A DNA stretch of 27,700 nt, from contig CAYFGT010000017.1 in NCBI GenBank assembly GCA_964343075.1, positions 1-27,700 of the forward strand, written 5' to 3'. Below, in pieces: positions 15,334-22,550 of the stretch. Position 1 is the stretch's first letter. Each line of letters opens with the position of its first letter. Made by a program: the position numbers and the translations under genes. This DNA comes from UBA2588 sp964343075. GTDB taxonomy: Bacteria; Chloroflexota; Dehalococcoidia; Lucifugimonadales; UBA3495. The notes beneath the pieces were generated by a model. It saw nothing but the letters and a program-made list of their open reading frames with translations, searched no databases and was not told where the DNA came from.

Positions 15334-16857
15334 TTGGACCTCAATTTGACTATATTGAACACATCAATACCACAAATGATACGGATGGCCATAGAGAATC
15401 TAGACAATGCCCGTGTGACCCTGAACAATATCAACGTTTTTCCGGTGCCTGATGGAGACACAGGTACTAACATGTACTTAACCTTAAACAGTGCGAGAGA
15501 GCTCATCGAACAAATAGACCACACGAACACAGCGGGTGTCTCTGAAATCGCAAATAGTATTTTCATGAACTCAAAAGGGAACAGCGGGGTTATATTATCC
15601 AGTTTCTTACACGGTTGCCTTGTAACTATGACCTCACATGATGAAAATAGTGCTTTGGATTGGGTTACCAGCTTCTTGTCTGGGTACGAAAAGGCATACA
15701 CGTCCGTAGCCGACCCCCGAGAAGGCACGATGCTTTCCGTAATGCGTGTGATCAGCAACTTTGACACATATGATCAATTAGAATCTATGGACCTCAATAC
15801 TTTCTGGCAACAGGTTGTCGCAGAAGCGTGGAGCGAAACGGAAAGAACTTCCGAAGGACTTCCTGCATTAAAAGCTGCAGAAGTGATTGATTCAGGAGCA
15901 GCCGGGTTAACGGTGTTGCTTTTTAGTTTTGCTTCACTATACACAGACCAGGCCCAAACCAAGCTGACTAGTGAATTCATACCTTGGCTCGACAACTACA
16001 TTACTAAATTCAACAAAGTTTCACTAGAAACCTATTTAAAATCCACTGAAATAGAGGAATGGGGATACTGCTGTCAAGCTCTGGTAACAAATTCCGGGCC
16101 CCAAACTTCTGAAGATATAAAGTCCATCCTAGCAACTTTCACAGAAGTCGGTTCTCTAGTCATTTCTGGGACCGACTCTTTAAGCAAACTCCATTTTCAT
16201 GCAAGTAACCCCTCAGAGATTTTTTCTGCTTTACAGGCAAAATACACACTCACTGAGATATCGACAGAAGACATGGACGTACAGGTCACACACCACAGCC
16301 TCAGCCAGTTGTTTGTACTAGTCAATGATCCCGAAACCCAACGCATCTTTGAAGATGGCGGGCAAAGCGTCATTTGCTGTAATCCTAAGCCTTTATCAGA
16401 GTTGATAAATCCAAATACAACTACCTCTCCTGTCATCCTATCAACTAACGAAGAATCAGCTGCCCAACTATCTTCGGACAATACCTTGCCTGCACATCAG
16501 AAAATACTTGCGACGAATTTCCCTGAAGCCTTGACCGCTTGTTTGTTCTTTGACCCAGATGCCACTACTGAAGTAAATACGGCCACACTGAATAACACCC
16601 TCGCAGAACTAGCAGTTTTCACTATTGACGCCAGCACATCCATGCCCTTCCATGAGTATAGCCAAAAAGTAACCACATTATTGACCAATACCGCTCCTCC
16701 TCCCCATTCCTTAATAACACTTTACGCACCTGCCCAGTTTCATCACTGGGCAGTAGACAGTTTACGGGACTCAATTCAAGAACTATTACCATCCTGTGAA
16801 ATCGATATATACGAAAACCCGATCCCCAATCACATCACATACTTAACAGTGGAGTAA
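15334..16857 (+). CDS. DAK2/DhaL-domain protein, FakA-like fatty acid kinase
   Basis: The 507-residue protein resembles FakA, the ATP-binding subunit that phosphorylates fatty acids held by FakB. The N-terminal DhaL domain has NINVFPVPDGDTGTNM (D40 and D42 would bind Mg-ATP), KGNSGVILSSFLHG, DPREGTMLSVM and DSGAAGL. The middle domain contains GYCC (C246/C247) and LHFH (H287, H289), matching the zinc ligands of S. aureus FakA. The C-terminal 200 residues are divergent. The start is TTG 15334: it gives the usual 14 residues before the first helix, and a stop codon lies 24 bases upstream. ATG 15376 would cut that helix. No Shine-Dalgarno is visible. The DegV gene 4 bases downstream supports a FakA/FakB pair. 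Confidence 0.88.
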   Translation: MDLNLTILNTSIPQMIRMAIENLDNARVTLNNINVFPVPDGDTGTNMYLTLNSARELIEQIDHTNTAGVSEIANSIFMNSKGNSGVILSSFLHGCLVTMTSHDENSALDWVTSFLSGYEKAYTSVADPREGTMLSVMRVISNFDTYDQLESMDLNTFWQQVVAEAWSETERTSEGLPALKAAEVIDSGAAGLTVLLFSFASLYTDQAQTKLTSEFIPWLDNYITKFNKVSLETYLKSTEIEEWGYCCQALVTNSGPQTSEDIKSILATFTEVGSLVISGTDSLSKLHFHASNPSEIFSALQAKYTLTEISTEDMDVQVTHHSLSQLFVLVNDPETQRIFEDGGQSVICCNPKPLSELINPNTTTSPVILSTNEESAAQLSSDNTLPAHQKILATNFPEALTACLFFDPDATTEVNTATLNNTLAELAVFTIDASTSMPFHEYSQKVTTLLTNTAPPPHSLITLYAPAQFHHWAVDSLRDSIQELLPSCEIDIYENPIPNHITYLTVE

Positions 16858-16861
16858 AATC

Positions 16862-17716
16862 ATGACTATCAAAATCGTCACAGATACCGGCTCAGACTTA
16901 CCAATGGATCTGGCTTCAACCCATGACATCCGCACAGTCCCAATCAATGTCATGTTCGGAGACCAAATTTATAAAGATGGAGTTGATATCACTCCAGAAG
17001 AATTCAACAATAAAATGTTCATCGATGGCCTATTGCCTAAAACCTCTCAGCCATCGCCGTCTGACTTCATCCCCATATACGAAAACCTAGCAGCTCAAGG
17101 CCATTCAATATTATCTATACACCTCTCGAGCAAACTGAGCGGCACATACAATTCCGCCATTCAAGCAGCAGACTCCGTTCGATCTTCAACAGGCGCATCT
17201 ATCAGAGTCGTTGACTCACTTAAAGCCTCTATTCCAATGACATTGGGCGTATTAGCGGCGGCTAAACATCTGAGTGATAACCCCTCAATTTCACTCGAAG
17301 ACCTAGGTTCTTACACTGAAGACGTGTTGAGCAGAACTACAGTATACGTTGCCTTAGACACGTTAGAATATTTGCAAAAAGGAGGTCGTATTGGAAAAGC
17401 ATCTGCATTATTAGGAGGGATGCTCCGGATCAAACCGATTCTTTCCATCCAAGATGGAGAGGTTGTGCCTGTAGCCAAATGCAGGAGCTTGAATCAGTCA
17501 CTAGATCAAATTAGCCAAATCGTAGCGGATCAAGGAAAGCTTTTGTCAGCTGCCCTGATCTATAACACTGACCTAGAAACAAAAGAGTTGCTACGGACCG
17601 AACTTCTGTCTCACAATCCCGGACTCCCGCTGATAGAGACCACTTTCAGTCCATCTATTGGTACTTATGTAGGACCAAATGCTATCGGCGTCGCCACTTT
17701 GCCTGATCTTGGTTAG
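16862..17716 (+). CDS. DegV family fatty-acid-binding protein (FakB-like)
   Basis: DegV/FakB proteins bind a single fatty acid and present it to FakA for phosphorylation. The 284-residue protein has VTDTGSDLP at the N-terminus, KTSQPSPSDF, IHLSSKLSGTYNSA (family binding-site region), VVDSLKASIPMTLGVLAA, LEYLQKGGRIGKASALLGGMLRIKPIL and IGTYVGPNAIGVA at the end, all typical. ATG 16862 lies 4 bases after the FakA-like stop, with GGAG at the end of that gene serving as ribosome site. Together the pair would feed exogenous or recycled fatty acids into phospholipid synthesis. Confidence 0.94.
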   Translation: MTIKIVTDTGSDLPMDLASTHDIRTVPINVMFGDQIYKDGVDITPEEFNNKMFIDGLLPKTSQPSPSDFIPIYENLAAQGHSILSIHLSSKLSGTYNSAIQAADSVRSSTGASIRVVDSLKASIPMTLGVLAAAKHLSDNPSISLEDLGSYTEDVLSRTTVYVALDTLEYLQKGGRIGKASALLGGMLRIKPILSIQDGEVVPVAKCRSLNQSLDQISQIVADQGKLLSAALIYNTDLETKELLRTELLSHNPGLPLIETTFSPSIGTYVGPNAIGVATLPDLG

Positions 17717-17727
17717 CTAGATTATTG

Positions 17728-20190
17728 ATGCCTGATACACCCTTACAGACACTGCTTAAAATCTTGGAGCTCGAGCAGCGACAGAACTACCAAGACCGGT
17801 CTGTAATCGGAGGTATCGAAGGCTTCCTGAAAACGAATTCCTCTCTATGGTCTTCTTATTCGGACTTAAATGCTGATGCTGAATTACAATCATTACTCAG
17901 CTTCCCCTATTCAAATGCCTCTTTCGCCAAACGGCAATTATGGGTATCTACTATTACCGGTAAAATCATCAAGCAAAACACGCCAAAACCAATCAACATC
18001 ACACCTCCTAAGAGGACCGCGGCACCACGAAAGAAGAATGTTAACAAATCTACCTCCATTGAATCTCTGTTCCAGCCAGTAACCGTGCTTAAAGGCGTAG
18101 ATTCTAAAACTCAAGAACGTTTAAACAAGATAGGAATTGCAAACGTATGGGATCTATTATTTAACCCTCCGCGTGCGTTGATCGATTATTCACTCTCTCT
18201 ACCGGTCAACGAAGTAAAACCCGGAGTTCCATGCACTATCGAAGGCGAAGTTTGGAGTTCCAAAACCCTAAGACTCGGTTCCAAAGGCCGACTCCTAGTA
18301 GGAGAGATCGTCCTAGGAGACTCCACAGGAACAATGAGATGCCTTTGGTTTGGTAACCGATTTATCACTAAAACTTTGACCCCGGGTAACACAATCAGAA
18401 TAAGCGGCAAACCAGAAATATATAGAGGGGCCTTAGTGTTTCAATCACCTGAGTATGAATTCTCTAATGCCAGCACAACTAACAAGCACACAGGGCGCAT
18501 CTTACCAGTATACAGACTGACCCGTGGCCTTACCGCCAAAAAGCTTCGCGGCCTTTCTTGGGATACCATCTTCCGCTTTCAGCAACTCATACCCACATCC
18601 CATATGCCAACAAATTTCTATACTAGCAACAACCTTTTGCCATTGGACGCATCTGTTTCCCAATTGCATTTTCCTGATTCCTGGGAATCCCATGAGCAGG
18701 CACGGCGTACTCTTGGACTAGAAGAGTTGGTACATTTGCAATTAGCTTTGACAATCAAACAACAAAATCAAAAGACTCCTAAACACGTGAGGCCAATCCA
18801 AGTGCCTCAAGAATTCCTGCGACTTTTTCGTCAATCTCTACCGTTTCAATTGACTTCCAGCCAAGTAAACTGCATAGACGAAATCCTTGCCGACATGAGA
18901 CGTCTGGATAGGCCTATGACCCGTTTACTACAAGGAGATGTCGGCAGCGGTAAAACCGTCGTGATTGGAGCGGCGATCCTATCCGCCATATCTGCTGGGT
19001 TCCAGTCAGCTCTCATGGCACCGACTGAGATATTAGCTGAACAACACTACCTAACATTTCAGTCACTTATAGACCCAGAGATGCAAGGCCACCAAACTTT
19101 ACAACCTATCATCACGTTAAACAGCCCTATTCTGCCAGACCCGATCCAGATTGGGCTCCTAACAGGCTCAACGACCCCGGCTCAAAAGGCAAAAATTTAC
19201 GAGGCAGCACTCAACGGGTCTCTTCACCTATTGATCGGCACCCAATCGTTAATCAATCAAGACCTGAAATTCGCGAAATTGAACCTAGCAGTTACGGATG
19301 AACAACATCGATTTGGAGTCTTGCAACGGGCAGATCTAAAGGATCCTGATGCCACTCCTCCTCATTCGCTGACTATGTCTGCAACCCCTATACCAAGAAC
19401 ATTATCTCTTTCCATTTATGGTGACCTCGACATTTCTACTATAAATCAACTGCCAGCAGGGAGGCGGCCCGTCAGAACCAGATCAATATCATCTGACAAA
19501 ACTCCTGTGGCCTACGGCTTCCTAAAAAAGCAACTACTTGCAGGACATCAAGGATTCGTCGTTTGTCCGGCTATAGACCAGACAACTGACCTTGAACAAA
19601 TTTCAGTAACCCAAGTATTTGACCAAGTATCTCAGGAATTTCAAGGACACACCGTGGCATTGTTGCACGGGAGGCTCTCTGCCAAGAAAAAAGAAGAAGT
19701 CATGGATCAATTCAGAAAAGGACAGATAGAGATCTTAGTATCCACATCAGTCATAGAAGTAGGCGTCGATGTCCCTAATGCCAATATTATGTTAATTCAT
19801 GGCGCAGATAGATTCGGTTTGTCCCAACTACATCAATTTAGAGGACGGGTGGGCCGAGGCGGCACTCAGAGCTACTGTGTCCTGATTTCAACCGACCCCT
19901 CTGAAGCAGCGATCGCACGGCTCAACGCCCTAGAACAGACTACCGATGGATTCTTACTGGCGGAACAAGACCTGCGACTCAGAGGTCCTGGCGATTATTT
20001 TGGAACCCGACAAAGCGGTATGCCAAGTTTAAAAATAGCCAATGTTTTTGATTACACTTTGATGGAACTTGCGAGGCAAACAGCAACCACCATATTAGCA
20101 GAAGATCCAGGCCTCGAATTGCCTCAGAATATCCATCTGAAGCAGAATGTAGCCTTACTGTTAGATCAGATAGTCCACGAGACTAGTTAA
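17728..20190 (+). CDS. recG: ATP-dependent DNA helicase RecG
   Basis: RecG remodels stalled forks and Holliday junctions. The 820-residue protein has an N-terminal extension of about 110 residues before the wedge (OB) domain, longer than E. coli RecG (693). It has FNPPRALIDY, the wedge segment around GEIVLGDSTGTMRCLWFGN, Walker A GDVGSGKT (about 404-411), DEQHRFGV (about 524), TMSATPIPRTL, STSVIEVGVDVPNA, HQFRGRVGRG and RGPGDYFGTRQSG. ATG 17728 is preferred to the adjacent TTG 17725. The gap to degV is 11 bases, with no strong ribosome site. Its 3' end overlaps the convergent regulator gene by 4 bases. Confidence 0.97.
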   Translation: MPDTPLQTLLKILELEQRQNYQDRSVIGGIEGFLKTNSSLWSSYSDLNADAELQSLLSFPYSNASFAKRQLWVSTITGKIIKQNTPKPINITPPKRTAAPRKKNVNKSTSIESLFQPVTVLKGVDSKTQERLNKIGIANVWDLLFNPPRALIDYSLSLPVNEVKPGVPCTIEGEVWSSKTLRLGSKGRLLVGEIVLGDSTGTMRCLWFGNRFITKTLTPGNTIRISGKPEIYRGALVFQSPEYEFSNASTTNKHTGRILPVYRLTRGLTAKKLRGLSWDTIFRFQQLIPTSHMPTNFYTSNNLLPLDASVSQLHFPDSWESHEQARRTLGLEELVHLQLALTIKQQNQKTPKHVRPIQVPQEFLRLFRQSLPFQLTSSQVNCIDEILADMRRLDRPMTRLLQGDVGSGKTVVIGAAILSAISAGFQSALMAPTEILAEQHYLTFQSLIDPEMQGHQTLQPIITLNSPILPDPIQIGLLTGSTTPAQKAKIYEAALNGSLHLLIGTQSLINQDLKFAKLNLAVTDEQHRFGVLQRADLKDPDATPPHSLTMSATPIPRTLSLSIYGDLDISTINQLPAGRRPVRTRSISSDKTPVAYGFLKKQLLAGHQGFVVCPAIDQTTDLEQISVTQVFDQVSQEFQGHTVALLHGRLSAKKKEEVMDQFRKGQIEILVSTSVIEVGVDVPNANIMLIHGADRFGLSQLHQFRGRVGRGGTQSYCVLISTDPSEAAIARLNALEQTTDGFLLAEQDLRLRGPGDYFGTRQSGMPSLKIANVFDYTLMELARQTATTILAEDPGLELPQNIHLKQNVALLLDQIVHETS

Positions 20191-20855
20191 TCTTCTACAT
20201 TGAACCGATATCCTACATTCCATATAGTCTCAACAAAGACATGTTCTGCATCCTCAATCTTGGACCGTAACCGCCTGATATGCACATCCACGGTCCTTGT
20301 ACCTCCGAGATAATCGTACCCCCACACTTTGCTCAGTAAATCTTCTCTCGAATACACGTGCCCTGGATTACTAGCGAGGGATACCAACAATTGGAACTCC
20401 TTATATGTAAGTGTAACCTTTCGTTCCCCTACAAAAACATCATACCTCGACAAGTCCACATATAAATCGTTAATTCGGATAGCGGAGGTCTCTGAAGGTT
20501 CTGTTTTCTTTCCGGATAATTTTTCTAGCCTAACACGTAGTTCTGCTACTTCCACTGGCCAGACACAAAAGTCATCAACTAAATGCAGGAATTCATTATT
20601 TTCTAAATCTTTAAATTCCACAAGTAATAAAGTCTTAGGGTGTCTTGCTTCGCTATACTCAATGGCAGAAAATATATCTAATTTAGATAACGAAGACTGG
20701 TCTATCACGATTACTGATCCCGCCTCTATATCTAATCGCGACATGTCTCGAACATCATGCAACGTGATCCCTAAATCGTTATGAAGCAGTAAGGTGTCTA
20801 AGGCCCCCCCACTCGAGAAACTTAATGTTTCGTTCCTTAACAAATAATTAACCAT
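20187..20855 (-). CDS. Atypical OmpR/PhoB-type response regulator (orphan)
   Basis: The 222-residue protein has an N-terminal receiver-like domain (about 1-112) and a C-terminal OmpR/PhoB winged helix (about 124-221) with LTYKEFQLLVSLASNPGHVYSREDLLSKVWG, TRTVDVHIRRLRSKI and TIWNVGYRF. The DNA-binding half is canonical. The receiver is not: the N-terminal acidic pair is missing, the beta-4 Thr/Ser is absent (LLLVEF), and the invariant lysine before proline is W99 (FCVWP). D52 sits where the phospho-acceptor would be. Phosphorelay control is therefore doubtful, as in GlnR-like atypical regulators. No histidine kinase is nearby. It is divergent from the D-glutamate cyclase pair across a 50-base gap with a palindrome, and overlaps recG tail-to-tail by 4 bases. 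Confidence 0.9.
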   Translation of the reverse strand: MVNYLLRNETLSFSSGGALDTLLLHNDLGITLHDVRDMSRLDIEAGSVIVIDQSSLSKLDIFSAIEYSEARHPKTLLLVEFKDLENNEFLHLVDDFCVWPVEVAELRVRLEKLSGKKTEPSETSAIRINDLYVDLSRYDVFVGERKVTLTYKEFQLLVSLASNPGHVYSREDLLSKVWGYDYLGGTRTVDVHIRRLRSKIEDAEHVFVETIWNVGYRFNVED

Positions 20856-20861
20856 CGCAAT

Positions 20862-20889
20862 ACTCTAGTCCAAGGAAGATTTGACTCAA
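20862..20889 (-). promoter_or_regulatory. Possible promoter of the atypical regulator, giving a leaderless mRNA
   Basis: The minus strand shows TTGAGT (20884-20889), a 16-base spacer and TAGAGT (20862-20867). Initiation 7 bases on would coincide with the A of ATG 20855. The gene has no Shine-Dalgarno, which fits a leaderless message. The -35 lies inside the palindrome at 20874-20896. Confidence 0.35.
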
Positions 20890-20896
20890 CTCTTCC
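20874..20896. promoter_or_regulatory. 23-bp near-perfect palindrome, candidate operator
   Basis: The dyad is centred on C20885. The inner arms are TTGA/TCAA (20881-20884, 20886-20889) and the outer arms are GGAAGA/TCTTCC (20874-20879, 20891-20896); only the pair 20880/20890 fails, so 10 of 11 positions match. It lies in the 50-base gap between the divergent regulator and the DUF1445 gene and covers the putative -35 of the regulator. A repressor or activator site is the simplest reading; no T-tract follows, so it is not a terminator. Confidence 0.55.
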
Positions 20897-20905
20897 ATAA
20901 CAATT

Positions 20906-21706
20906 ATGATTATTCGAAATCCTAAAGGACAGCTTTTGAAATCAAATTATACCACTCCCCAACAATTCAGACAGGATGTCCGTGACAACCTATGGAATAC
21001 GCCAACTACCGGGGTCATGGATTCTTACGTCCAAGCCAACGTGGTGATACTTCCCGAAATCTATGCCCAAGATTTTGTAAATTTTTGCGAGGCAAATTCA
21101 AAACCGTGCCCGTTGCTAGAAGTACTAGAACCAGGAATTCCTTGGACGTCTAAAATTGCAGACCGAGCGGATATACGGACCGATGTACCTGCCTACAAAA
21201 TTTATTCTAAGGGAGTCCTCTCCAGCGAAACTAACGATATTTCCTCCATCTGGAGGGATGACCTGGTAACATTTTTCCTAGGCTGCAGCTTTTCTTTTGA
21301 ATACGCGCTTCAAGAGGAAAACATACCTGTAAAACATCAAGATCTAGGAACTAATGTTCCGATGTTTATTACCAACATTCAAACCGTTCCGTCAAATCTG
21401 TTTAGTGGACCTATGGTAGTTAGCATGAGGCCCATCCCAGATAATCTAGTGGACAAATCAGTAGAAATAACATCGAGATTCCCAGACAATCATGGAGCAC
21501 CTATCCACATAGGCTCACCTGCATCTCTAGGTATTTCTGACCTCCAAAATCCCGATTATGGTGACCCTGTACCAATTGCAAATGGAGAAACGCCTGTGTT
21601 TTGGGCGTGCGGTGTAACCCCGCAGGCTGTTGCTTTAACCGCCAGACCGGAATTGATGATTACACACTCTCCCGGACATATGTTTGTCACCGACATGAAA
21701 TTGTAA
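20906..21706 (+). CDS. DUF1445 / YcsI family protein, D-glutamate cyclase N-terminal-type subunit
   Basis: The 266-residue protein matches the DUF1445 (putative hydro-lyase, YcsI) family throughout. It shows YVQANVVILP, FCEANSKPCPLLEV, DIRTDVPAYKIYSKG, WRDDLVTFFLGCSFSFEYAL, NVPMFITNI, GPMVVSMRPIP, HGAPIHIGSP, PVFWACGVTPQ and THSPGHMFVTDM. In animals this domain is the N-terminal half of the mitochondrial D-glutamate cyclase DGLUCY, which converts D-glutamate to 5-oxo-D-proline. The next gene, 2 bases downstream, encodes the C-terminal half. A joint role in D-glutamate or related amino acid turnover is inferred from that. ATG 20906 has no obvious ribosome site. Confidence 0.92.
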   Translation: MIIRNPKGQLLKSNYTTPQQFRQDVRDNLWNTPTTGVMDSYVQANVVILPEIYAQDFVNFCEANSKPCPLLEVLEPGIPWTSKIADRADIRTDVPAYKIYSKGVLSSETNDISSIWRDDLVTFFLGCSFSFEYALQEENIPVKHQDLGTNVPMFITNIQTVPSNLFSGPMVVSMRPIPDNLVDKSVEITSRFPDNHGAPIHIGSPASLGISDLQNPDYGDPVPIANGETPVFWACGVTPQAVALTARPELMITHSPGHMFVTDMKL

Positions 21707-21708
21707 CC

Positions 21709-22548
21709 GTGGTAATCACTACCGAAGACATCCTTTTATCTTATGATTTACGAGGGATTTCAAAAACTAGGCATTTATTAAACCGTCATTACTGCTCTGA
21801 CGCCGCCTCTTTCGTTCTATCAAACAGCAACAGGATAATCATTACTACCGGCTTCTATATCACAAAAGGCACTGCAGCAGAAACTGACGGGCCACCTGGT
21901 GCAATAGCTTTGGGTCTTCTCCTCGACTCTCTCGGTTGGGATGTAACCCTTTTGATCGACGAGTATTTATTGCCCTGTTTGGAATCGAGTCTTGCTCCTG
22001 AACTTAATACATTGAGTTTCCCCAAAGCATCCCGAGAACTATCGATAGCTTACAGTCAACAATTGTTAGACGACTTACAACCTACGTTACTACTCTCCAT
22101 TGAGCGTTGTGGGGTCAACGCCACCGGACGATACACGAATATGAGGGGTATAGACATCAGCCCGTTTACCCCTTGCATAGACACCCTCTTTGAATTTGGT
22201 TTTCCCTCCGTAGGCATAGGTGATGGAGGAAATGAAATAGGCATGGGCAAAATACGGGAAGAAGCCTTAAGTGAAGGAATCGTACTTCCATGGACGACAG
22301 TCCCCACAGACCATCTTATCATTTCGTCAGTTTCAAATTGGGGCGCATACGGACTTATAGCAGAGATATGCAAATTAACACAAACAAATTTCGAAAAAAT
22401 CGTGACATCCCAAGAGGAAATCCTCTCCAGCATGGTTGCGTCAGGAGCAGTGGACGGTGTGACTGGATATCAGGTACCAACCGTTGATTCTATGCCTTAT
22501 TCGGTGCATGAAAGGATATTGCGCACCTTGATTCGTTTCGCCGCCTGA
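21709..22548 (+). CDS. DUF4392 protein, D-glutamate cyclase C-terminal-type subunit
   Basis: The 279-residue protein corresponds to the DUF4392 domain, the C-terminal part of D-glutamate cyclase. Visible family features are RIIITTGFYI, TDGPPGAIALGLLLDSLGWDVTLLID, LLSIERCGVNATGRYTNMRGIDIS, the glycine-rich GIGDGGNEIGMGK and a C-terminal GVDGVTGYQVPTVD-like stretch. I place the start at GTG 21709, 2 bases after the DUF1445 stop. The open frame extends upstream to 21601, but that part only shadows the DUF1445 gene. No Shine-Dalgarno is present, so coupling to the upstream gene is likely. It converges on uvrB with a 2-base gap. Confidence 0.88.
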   Translation: MVITTEDILLSYDLRGISKTRHLLNRHYCSDAASFVLSNSNRIIITTGFYITKGTAAETDGPPGAIALGLLLDSLGWDVTLLIDEYLLPCLESSLAPELNTLSFPKASRELSIAYSQQLLDDLQPTLLLSIERCGVNATGRYTNMRGIDISPFTPCIDTLFEFGFPSVGIGDGGNEIGMGKIREEALSEGIVLPWTTVPTDHLIISSVSNWGAYGLIAEICKLTQTNFEKIVTSQEEILSSMVASGAVDGVTGYQVPTVDSMPYSVHERILRTLIRFAA

Positions 22549-22550
22549 CT

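Noticed and set aside
21601..21708. Upstream extension of the DUF4392 frame
   Set aside because: It lies wholly inside the DUF1445 gene in another frame, and the translated residues are not family-like.
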